Of a DNA stretch of 11,956 nt, positions 6,679-11,956 are shown in pieces. The first letter of the stretch is position 1; the number at the start of each line of letters is the position of its first letter. The notes beneath the pieces were generated by a model, which saw only the letters and a program-made list of their open reading frames with translations, had not been told where the DNA came from and ran no database searches. Both the position numbers and the translations under genes were made by a program. The stretch comes from an uncultured Collinsella sp. Lineage in GTDB: Bacteria > Actinomycetota > Coriobacteriia > Coriobacteriales > Coriobacteriaceae. Where the stretch lies: NCBI GenBank assembly GCA_958354105.1, contig CATWVA010000047.1:1-11956 (forward strand), read 5' to 3'.

Positions 6679-7527
6679 CTATACCGCAATGGGGATGTTC
6701 TTGACCTGCGGACCATGCTCATAGCCCTCGACGATCAGATCATCGGTCGTAAACGCGTAGAAATCGTGCACATCGGGGTTAAGCGTTACCTTGGGCGCGG
6801 CAAACTGCGGACGCTCGATAAGTTCGCGGACGATGTCGACATGGCGATCGTAAATGTGGGCATCGGCAATCACATGCAGCAGCTCGCCGGGAATCATATC
6901 GACCGACTGCGCGACCATCATCAGCAAGATGGCGTACTGGCACACGTTCCAGTTATTCGCGGCCAAAATGTCCTGGCTGCGCTGGTTGAGAATCATGTTG
7001 AGCGTGGGCTTATCGTCCTGCGGGCGCTGCGTAACGTTATAGGTCACGCTGTAGGCGCACGGATACAGGTGCATCTCGGACAGGTCGTTAAACACGTACG
7101 TGTTGGTCATGATGCGGCGACTGTACGGTGTGTGCTTAAGATCGTACAGCACACGGTCCATCTGGTCGAAATCGCCCTCGGCATAATGGCTCTTCTGGCC
7201 AATCTGATACCCGTAGGCCTTGCCGATGGAGCCGGTCTCGTCGGCCCACTCATCCCAAATATGGCTATTGAGGTCATGGACGTTGTTGGACTTCTTTTGA
7301 TAGATCCACAAGATCTCGTCCATCGCAGACTTAAGCGCCGTGCGGCGCAGGGTAAGCGCGGGAAACTCCTCGCGCAGGTCGTAGCGTGCCGTAACGCCAA
7401 AGTTTTTAATGGTATAGGCAGGGGTGCCATCCTCCCACACCGGACGGACCTTTTGGCCCTCGGTGGTGGTGCCATGGTCCAGAATATCGCGGCACATGGA
7501 TACAAACTGTTGATCAGCCTTGCTCAT
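6679..7527 (-). CDS. thyA: Thymidylate synthase, ThyA family
   Basis: Converts dUMP to dTMP with methylene-tetrahydrofolate, producing the dihydrofolate that neighbouring FolA recycles. The 282-residue protein has the nucleophilic Cys157 in LYPCAYS, the phosphate-binding pair SRR (136-138), QRSQD (182-186) followed by NNWNVCQY, DAHIYDRH (212-219) and a C-terminal …NIPIAV. Sequence style (EILWIYQKKSNNVHDLN, SHIWDEWADETGSIGKAYGYQIG) and PCA instead of PCH at the active site resemble the B. subtilis/phage phi3T ThyA type rather than the E. coli type. I chose the ATG at 7525-7527 because GGAGGG lies 3 nt upstream; longer readings up to 7842 run antisense into the DUF134 gene. A possible -10 box, TACAAT, lies on the minus strand at 7562-7567 without a clear -35. 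Divergent from the DUF134 gene across 166 bp. Confidence 0.93.
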   Translation of the reverse strand: MSKADQQFVSMCRDILDHGTTTEGQKVRPVWEDGTPAYTIKNFGVTARYDLREEFPALTLRRTALKSAMDEILWIYQKKSNNVHDLNSHIWDEWADETGSIGKAYGYQIGQKSHYAEGDFDQMDRVLYDLKHTPYSRRIMTNTYVFNDLSEMHLYPCAYSVTYNVTQRPQDDKPTLNMILNQRSQDILAANNWNVCQYAILLMMVAQSVDMIPGELLHVIADAHIYDRHVDIVRELIERPQFAAPKVTLNPDVHDFYAFTTDDLIVEGYEHGPQVKNIPIAV

Positions 7528-7610
7528 TGACCCTCCTGTCAGTCGCCTATAAGCAATTTTTATTGTAGCCCAGGCGCACGCGGCCCCACAGCCCAAACAT
7601 AAGCCCTCAT

Positions 7611-7630
7611 TTTCTGACATATGCCAGAAA
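7611..7630. promoter_or_regulatory. Palindrome 1, candidate operator (distal)
   Basis: TTTCTGACATATGCCAGAAA is a 20-bp palindrome with one mismatched pair (A7617/C7624). Its centre is 73 bp before the DUF134 start and 93 bp before the thyA start. Its 14-bp core CTGACATATGCCAG matches palindrome 2 at 12 of 14 positions, which argues against chance. The likeliest ligand is the DUF134 protein encoded next door (inference). Confidence 0.55.
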
Positions 7631-7634
7631 TACC

Positions 7635-7662
7635 TTGCATGGTTCCTTATGCGCGCTATTCT
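7635..7662 (+). promoter_or_regulatory. Candidate promoter of the DUF134 gene
   Basis: TTGCAT (7635-7640) and TATTCT (7657-7662) are separated by 16 bp. This places a start near 7669, inside palindrome 2, with palindrome 1 just upstream of the -35. The arrangement would suit repression or autoregulation, but both boxes are only fair matches. Confidence 0.3.
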
Positions 7663-7667
7663 ATTGT

Positions 7668-7679
7668 TGACATATGTCA
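7668..7679. promoter_or_regulatory. Palindrome 2, candidate operator (proximal)
   Basis: TGACATATGTCA is a perfect 12-bp palindrome centred 20 bp before the DUF134 start codon and 53 bp from the centre of palindrome 1, close to five turns of B-DNA. Two dimers bound here would lie on the same face of the helix. A protein bound at this site would cover the inferred transcription start. Confidence 0.6.
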
Positions 7680-7693
7680 GGTTTGGAGTGTGT

Positions 7694-8458
7694 ATGGCAG
7701 GAAGACGCGAAAAATTGCGCCGCGTTGGGATCATCCCCGAATATCGCGGCTTTACCCCCGATGGCCTGGCCAGCGGAGACGCGATCGACATGACGGTCGA
7801 TGAGCTCGAAGCCCTGCGCCTGTGCGACCTGGAAGGCCTCAATCAGGAGGCTGTCGCCCAGCAAATGGGCATCGCCCGCGCCACCGTGGCGGCCATCTGC
7901 AGCCGCGCACATCGCAAGGTGGCAAACGCGCTGGTCAACGGGCGGGCGCTCGTCATCGAGGGCGGCACTATCGCGTACTCCCCCATCACCGCAACGACGG
8001 CCGCATGGCCAGCAAAGGAGGTCGGCGCCATGAGAGTGGCAACGACGTACGACAACGGCAACATCTTTATGCACTTTGGCCGTAGCGAGCAGTTCAAGAT
8101 CTACGACATCCAGGATGGCAAGGTGCTCAACGAACAGGTCGTGGGCACCGGCGGCACCGGTCACGGCGCATTGGCGGGCCTGCTTGCCAACGGCGGCGTC
8201 GACACGCTCATCTGCGGCGGTATCGGCGGCGGCGCCATCAACGCGCTCACCCAGGCCGGTATCACGGTCTACGCGGGCGCCCAGGGCAGCTGCGACGCCT
8301 GCGTCGAGGCCCTTATCGCGGGCACGCTCGCGCAGACCGGCGAGGCCACCTGCGACTGCCATGGTCATGACCACGAGCACGCCCATGAGCATGGCGAGTC
8401 CTGCGGCTGCAACGGCCATCACGAGCACAAGGGCCACGAGGGTTGCGGCTGCCACTAG
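7694..8458 (+). CDS. DUF134 DNA-binding domain fused to a NifX/NifB-like (Di-Nase) metal-cofactor domain, His/Cys-rich tail
   Basis: A 254-residue fusion, probably a metal- or cluster-sensing regulator; the function is inferred. Residues about 1-92 are DUF134, a sigma-region-4-like helix-turn-helix: RRVGIIPE, then LTVDELEALRLCDLEGL-type sequence (MTVDELEALRLCDLEGLN, 33-50), QEAVAQQMGIARATV (51-65) and RKVANALVNGRAL. After a 20-residue linker, Met113 to about 212 form a dinitrogenase iron-molybdenum cofactor (NifX/NifB/orange-protein) domain: MRVATTYDNGNIFMHFGRSEQF, GTGGTGHGALAGLL, CGGIGGGAINAL. Such domains also occur outside nitrogen fixation. The tail from 220 carries 6 Cys and 11 His in 35 residues, probably for metal binding. 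The ATG at 7694 has GGAG 5 nt upstream; a longer reading from 7649 is rejected. A strong internal ribosome site precedes Met113. Two palindromes upstream suggest autoregulation. Divergent from thyA; a 15-bp hairpin follows. Confidence 0.88.
   Translation: MAGRREKLRRVGIIPEYRGFTPDGLASGDAIDMTVDELEALRLCDLEGLNQEAVAQQMGIARATVAAICSRAHRKVANALVNGRALVIEGGTIAYSPITATTAAWPAKEVGAMRVATTYDNGNIFMHFGRSEQFKIYDIQDGKVLNEQVVGTGGTGHGALAGLLANGGVDTLICGGIGGGAINALTQAGITVYAGAQGSCDACVEALIAGTLAQTGEATCDCHGHDHEHAHEHGESCGCNGHHEHKGHEGCGCH
8014..8032 (+). promoter_or_regulatory. Internal ribosome-binding site and ATG inside the DUF134 fusion gene
   Basis: AAAGGAGGT (8014-8022), almost the full anti-16S complement, is followed 7 nt later by the in-frame ATG of codon 113 (8030-8032). 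That ATG is exactly where the Di-Nase domain begins. Initiation here would give a separate 142-residue protein with the metal-cofactor domain and His/Cys tail but no DNA-binding domain. It is the strongest Shine-Dalgarno I saw in the window. It may be a relic of two genes that fused, or may still be used. Confidence 0.55.
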
Positions 8459-8516
8459 CGGCAAATACCCTGCCGCCAGCACGCTCCCACGCGTACAACA
8501 ACCTGCAAACGAACGG

Positions 8517-8552
8517 CGAAGGCCGCCTGGAATACGATCCAGGCGGCCTTCG
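8517..8552. terminator. 15-bp hairpin between the DUF134 gene and ffh
   Basis: CGAAGGCCGCCTGGA (8517-8531) and TCCAGGCGGCCTTCG (8538-8552) form a perfect 15-bp stem with a 6-nt loop, between two convergent genes (stops at 8456-8458 and 8576-8578). Placement and stability indicate a bidirectional terminator, though neither flank has a long T-run. Confidence 0.75.
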
Positions 8553-8575
8553 TCATACACAACTCAAAAGAGCCA

Positions 8576-10060
8576 TTACTTTTTATTGCGCATCCGCGCT
8601 TCCATCTGACGCAGCAGGTCCATATCGGACTTGGGACCGCCCGTTCCCAAGCCACCCAGGCCGCCCATGCCGCCCAGACCCATGGCATCCAGACCGGGAA
8701 TATTGGGCATGCGCATCTTTTTGCCCTTCTTACCCTTCTTGCCCTTCTTGCCGCCGGCCTGCGCCTGATTGGCCATCGTGCGCATGCGGCCCATCATCTT
8801 GTTCATCTCGCCCCACTGCTTCATAAGGCTGTTGACCTCGGTGGGAGTCACGCCGGCGCCCTTGGCGATGCGGGCACGGCGCTGGCCGTTGATGATAGAG
8901 GGACGCAGGCGCTCCTCCTTGGTCATCGACATGATGATGGCCTCGTTCTTATCGAAGATGCCCTCGTCCAGGTTGCCGCCCATCTGGTTGAGTGCGCGCT
9001 GGCCGCCGGGAAGCATACCCAGAATGCCCTTCATGCCGCCCATCTTCTTGACGGCTTTCATCTGGTCGAGCATGTCGTTCATGGTAAAGCCCTCGCGCAG
9101 CATACGCTCGGCAGCCTCAAGCTGTTCGGCATCGGCGGCCTCCTGGGCCTTCTCGATGATGCCGATGACATCGCCCATACCCAGAATGCGCTTGGCCATG
9201 CGATCGGGATAGAACGGCTCAAGCGAATCGGGTTTCTCACCCATGCTCACAAACTTGATGGGCTTGCCGGTCACCTGACGCACCGAAAGCGCGCCACCGC
9301 CACGGGCGTCACCGTCGAGCTTGGAGATAATCACGCCATCAAAGTCGGTGCGCTCGGCAAACGTCGAGACCACGTTGACGATGTCCTGGCCGGTCATGGC
9401 GTCGACGACCATCAGCACCTGGTCGGGCTTGACGGCCTTCTTGATGTCGACGGCCTCTTGCATCATCTGTTCGTCGATCTGCAGACGACCGGCGGTATCG
9501 ACGATGACCACGTCGCGCAGGTGGTCGACGGCCTCCTGAATGGCGCCCTTGGCGATGTCGACCGGGTGTGCACCGTCGCCGCGGAAGACCGGTACGCCGA
9601 TCTCTCCGCCAAGCGTGGCCAGCTGGTCGGCAGCGGCGGGACGGTAGACGTCGCACGCGGCGAGCAGCGGCGAGCGGCCCTGCTTCTTGAGCAGGTAGGC
9701 AAGCTTTACGGCCGCCGTGGTCTTACCGGAGCCCTGCAGGCCCACGAGCATGATGACATTGGGAATGCGGTTGCTAAAGACGAGCTTGCTCTCGGTAGAG
9801 CCGAGCATCTCGGTGAGCTCGTCGAGCACGATCTTGACGACATTTTGTGCCGGCGACAGCGACTCCATGACCTCGGCGGTCATGCAGCGCTCCTTGGTCT
9901 TGGCGACAAACTCCTTGACGACCTTAAAGTTGACGTCGGCCTCGAGCAGCGCCATGCGGATGTCGCGCATGGCCGAGGTGATATCGGCCTCGGTCAGCTT
10001 GCCCTTGCCGCGCAGGCGGTCAAATGTGTCGTTGAGGCGATCGCTCAGGGAATCAAACAC
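8576..10060 (-). CDS. ffh: Signal recognition particle protein Ffh (SRP54)
   Basis: GTPase that binds signal peptides and 4.5S/scRNA and delivers ribosomes to FtsY at the membrane. The 494-residue protein has the helical N domain (1-95), then the G domain: GLQGSGKTT (107-115), DVYRPAA (137-143), DTAGR (188-192) and SKLDGDARGG (246-255), where Ser replaces the common Thr of TKLDG. The Met-rich M domain (about 300-450) has the RNA-binding RRARIAKGAG (394-403). Beyond it is a Lys/Gly stretch (437-448) and a Gly/Met-rich tail (to 494), longer than in the E. coli protein. The start is a GTG at 10058-10060, with AAGGAG 6 nt upstream. That ribosome site overlaps the ftsY stop codon, so translation is probably coupled. 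Last gene of the smc-ftsY-ffh run on this strand. Confidence 0.96.
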   Translation of the reverse strand: MFDSLSDRLNDTFDRLRGKGKLTEADITSAMRDIRMALLEADVNFKVVKEFVAKTKERCMTAEVMESLSPAQNVVKIVLDELTEMLGSTESKLVFSNRIPNVIMLVGLQGSGKTTAAVKLAYLLKKQGRSPLLAACDVYRPAAADQLATLGGEIGVPVFRGDGAHPVDIAKGAIQEAVDHLRDVVIVDTAGRLQIDEQMMQEAVDIKKAVKPDQVLMVVDAMTGQDIVNVVSTFAERTDFDGVIISKLDGDARGGGALSVRQVTGKPIKFVSMGEKPDSLEPFYPDRMAKRILGMGDVIGIIEKAQEAADAEQLEAAERMLREGFTMNDMLDQMKAVKKMGGMKGILGMLPGGQRALNQMGGNLDEGIFDKNEAIIMSMTKEERLRPSIINGQRRARIAKGAGVTPTEVNSLMKQWGEMNKMMGRMRTMANQAQAGGKKGKKGKKGKKMRMPNIPGLDAMGLGGMGGLGGLGTGGPKSDMDLLRQMEARMRNKK

Positions 10061-10070
10061 TAGTCACTCC

Positions 10071-10988
10071 TTAATTGGACTCGCCCACCAGGGCGCGGCA
10101 GAAATCTTTGGCATTGAACTCCTGCAGGTCATCGACCTGCTCGCCCACGCCCACGCGCAGGATCGGGAGCTTGAGCTTCTCGGCCACGGCCATGGCGATA
10201 CCGCCCTTTGCCGTGCCGTCGAGCTTCGTCATGATAATACCGTCCAGACCCAGTGCCTCGTTAAACTCGAGCGCCTGGTTCAGACCGTTCTGGCCGGTGG
10301 CGGCATCGATCACGAGCACGACCGAGACGGGCATGTGGCCGGCGGCCATATTGGCGGCGCGCTTACGCGTCACGTTGACCACCTTGGCGAGCTCGCGCAT
10401 GAGCTCGGGGCTCGTGTGCAGGCGGCCGGCGGTGTCGATAAGCACCAGGTCGCTGCCGCGTTTGTCGGCCTCGTCGAGCACGTCGTAGCAAACGCTTGCC
10501 GGATCGGAGCCGCGATCGCGCTTGATGACGGGGACGCCGGCACGCTGGCCCCACACATCGAGCTGCTCGATGGCGGCAGCGCGGAACGTATCGGCCGAAC
10601 CGATCACGACATTCTTGCCGCGGGCAGCCATGGCACTCGCGATCTTACCGACCGTCGTGGTCTTGCCGGCACCGTTAATGCCTACAAACAGCACGCAGCT
10701 CGGCGTATCGGAGAACGGATCGCGCTCGATGGGCACAAAGTGCTGCTCGAGCTGCTCGGCCAGGGCACGGCGGAGCTGCGGGGCGGTCTTGAGGTTCTTC
10801 TTGGCGGCCGTCTCGCGCAGGTCATCGGAGACCTGAATGGCGACCTCGGCACCCATGTCACCCATAACGAGGGTATCCTCAAGGTCCTCCCAAAAGTCCT
10901 CGTCGACCTCGCCGCCAAAGTAGAAGACCTCGTTGAGGGCCTCGCGGCTGCGCTCAAGTCCGCGCGAGAGAGCGTCAAAGAATCCCAT
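10071..10988 (-). CDS. ftsY: Signal recognition particle receptor FtsY
   Basis: Membrane-associated GTPase that docks the SRP-ribosome complex on the Sec translocon by pairing with Ffh. The 305-residue protein has a short N domain (about 1-90) and a complete G domain: GINGAGKTT (103-111), DTFRAAA (133-139), DTAGR (185-189), TKLDGTAKGG (254-263) and the closing GVGEQVDDLQ-F (280-291). It lacks the long acidic A domain of E. coli FtsY and starts directly with MGFFDALSRGLERSR, an amphipathic helix as in many Gram-positive FtsY proteins. The ATG (10986-10988) overlaps the smc stop by one base (TAATG), indicating coupled translation; no strong ribosome site of its own is seen. The stop is followed at once by ffh (10-nt gap), so donor and receptor GTPases are made from one transcript. 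Confidence 0.96.
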   Translation of the reverse strand: MGFFDALSRGLERSREALNEVFYFGGEVDEDFWEDLEDTLVMGDMGAEVAIQVSDDLRETAAKKNLKTAPQLRRALAEQLEQHFVPIERDPFSDTPSCVLFVGINGAGKTTTVGKIASAMAARGKNVVIGSADTFRAAAIEQLDVWGQRAGVPVIKRDRGSDPASVCYDVLDEADKRGSDLVLIDTAGRLHTSPELMRELAKVVNVTRKRAANMAAGHMPVSVVLVIDAATGQNGLNQALEFNEALGLDGIIMTKLDGTAKGGIAMAVAEKLKLPILRVGVGEQVDDLQEFNAKDFCRALVGESN

Positions 10989-11956
10989 TATGCATTCACG
11001 ACCTTTCCGGTTTCGCGATCGAGTTTTTGCGAGACGACGCGGCTGACGCCGTCGGCTTGCATCGAGACGCCATAGAGAACGTCGGCGTCCTCCATAGTAC
11101 GGCGCTGATGCGAAATGACCAAGAGCTGTGTATCGGAGCGCAGCACATCGAGGGCTCCGATGAGCTTGGACAGGTTGGCGTCATCAAGCGCCGCCTCGAC
11201 CTCGTCCAGCACATAGAACGGCACCGTGCGCGTGCGGTACACGGCAAAGAGCAGGGCGAGCGCCGTCAGGCTCTTCTCGCCGCCCGACATGAGCATCATC
11301 TTGGTGATGCGTTTGCCGCGCGGCTGCGCCACGACCTCGATGCCTGTCTCGGCCGGATGCTCGGGGTCGGTCATCTCCAGATGTGCCTGACCGCCCGGGA
11401 AGAGCATAGCGAAGATCTCGCGGAAGTTCGCGTCGACCTTCTCAAACGTCACCAGGAACGCCTTGCGCATCTTGCGATCAATGGCCACCGTGATCTTGGT
11501 GAGCGCCTTACGCGCGCTCTCCAGATCGGCCAGCTGTTCCTCGATGTAGTCAGCGCGGCGCTTGAGCTGCTCGTACTCCTCCATGGCAACTTGGTTCACA
11601 GGGCCCAGGTTGTTGATCTGGCGCACAAGCTGGTTGAGCTCGCGCTCGGCGGCATCGCGGTCGGTGGGCGCCGGAAGCATGAGCGCTTCCTCGAGTACCG
11701 TGGTGCCATCGGCGGTAATGGCCTTAATGGCGGCCTCTACCTGCACCTCAAGCTTGCCGCGTGCGACCTTGAACTCGTTTTGCGTGGCGGTGGCGGTATC
11801 GACCCGCTCCTTAGCGCGGGCAACCTCTGCCTTGGCATCCTCGATGGTCTTCTTAAGCGAAGCGGAGTCCGCCTCCTCCAGAGAGGCCTGGTCACGCAGA
11901 CGTGCGGCCCAATCTGACGCGCGCTCCAGCAGGGCCGAATAGCGCTCGTGCATGGG
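10988..11956 (-). CDS. smc: Chromosome segregation protein SMC, C-terminal part (truncated by window end)
   Basis: ATPase of the condensin-like complex that organises and segregates the chromosome. Only the last 323 or so residues are present; the frame is open to the window edge, and the N-terminal head, hinge and most of the coiled coil lie outside. What is visible, from the edge inward: a heptad-rich Glu/Lys/Ala coiled coil; the NNLGPVNQVAMEEYEQL segment typical of SMC near the end of the coil; FREIFAMLFPGGQAHLEM; the ABC signature MSGGEKSLTALALLFAV (Met where Leu is commoner); Walker B FYVLDEVEAALDD; and the switch His in LVISHQRRTM. The stop overlaps the ftsY start, placing smc at the head of the smc-ftsY-ffh run. 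No internal start is assigned; the ATG near 11953 is simply an internal Met. Confidence 0.95.
   Translation of the reverse strand, partial: PMHERYSALLERASDWAARLRDQASLEEADSASLKKTIEDAKAEVARAKERVDTATATQNEFKVARGKLEVQVEAAIKAITADGTTVLEEALMLPAPTDRDAAERELNQLVRQINNLGPVNQVAMEEYEQLKRRADYIEEQLADLESARKALTKITVAIDRKMRKAFLVTFEKVDANFREIFAMLFPGGQAHLEMTDPEHPAETGIEVVAQPRGKRITKMMLMSGGEKSLTALALLFAVYRTRTVPFYVLDEVEAALDDANLSKLIGALDVLRSDTQLLVISHQRRTMEDADVLYGVSMQADGVSRVVSQKLDRETGKVVNA

Noticed and set aside
6127..7530. A 467-codon plus-strand frame across folA and thyA
   Set aside because: Both minus-strand genes are unmistakable with correct ribosome sites; the plus frame has no recognisable domain and is an antisense shadow.
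7667..7695. TTGACA at 7667-7672 as the -35 box of the DUF134 gene
   Set aside because: A -10 at normal spacing would fall on the start codon itself (GTGTAT, 7690-7695); the match is better explained by the palindrome.
8700..8760. Short tandem repeat-like run in the 3' part of ffh
   Set aside because: It encodes the Lys/Gly-rich stretch after the M domain, so it is low-complexity coding sequence and not a separate repeat element.
9717..11075. A 452-codon plus-strand frame across ffh, ftsY and smc
   Set aside because: Antisense shadow of three conserved overlapping or abutting genes.
1..11956. CRISPR array, toxin-antitoxin pair, restriction or anti-phage system
   Set aside because: No regularly spaced repeats, no small paired ORFs and no defence-type domains were found; the genes other than the left scar are core or common housekeeping families.

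Overview
The window looks like chromosome from a high-GC anaerobic actinobacterium of the class Coriobacteriia; a gut Collinsella is my best guess. This rests on overall GC (near 60%), strongly G/C-ending codons, the housekeeping proteins, and the general feel of the FtsH, SRP and ThyA sequences. No rRNA or other lineage marker is present, so the assignment is an inference.

Layout. Positions 1-660 are a scar of mobile DNA: an AT-rich left edge that may hold the last codons of an incoming gene, the C-terminal end of an IS3-family transposase (minus strand), an unassigned stretch of about 100 bp, and the C-terminal tail of a serine site-specific recombinase (plus strand). The recombinase tail runs into the 3' end of a DUF523/TudS-like gene. 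Then come ftsH (minus), a cobO/btuR-type corrinoid adenosyltransferase (plus), a MATE-family transporter (minus), a SpoU/TrmH-family RNA methyltransferase (minus) and the thyA-folA pair (minus, 9 nt gap). Divergent from thyA is a fusion of a DUF134 DNA-binding domain with a NifX/NifB-like 'Di-Nase' metal-cofactor domain and a His/Cys-rich tail. The right third is a minus-strand SRP cluster, smc (cut by the window end), ftsY and ffh, with a stop/start overlap at smc-ftsY and a 10-nt gap at ftsY-ffh.

How the genes work together. ThyA and FolA form the dTMP/tetrahydrofolate cycle. FtsY and Ffh are the two SRP-pathway GTPases, placed behind the chromosome-structure gene smc. FtsH is the membrane quality-control protease. 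CobO, MATE, the methyltransferase and the DUF523 protein are apparently single-gene units.

Most of the window is ordinary core genome. The part most worth a second look is the thyA/DUF134 intergenic region and the DUF134 gene. Two near-identical palindromes (core TGACATATG) lie 53 bp apart, close to five helical turns. A near-perfect internal Shine-Dalgarno sits before an in-frame ATG at the domain boundary, so the gene may make both a full-length regulator and a free metal-binding domain. No CRISPR array, tRNA, rRNA or complete mobile element was seen, and I cannot support a wholly new multi-gene system here.
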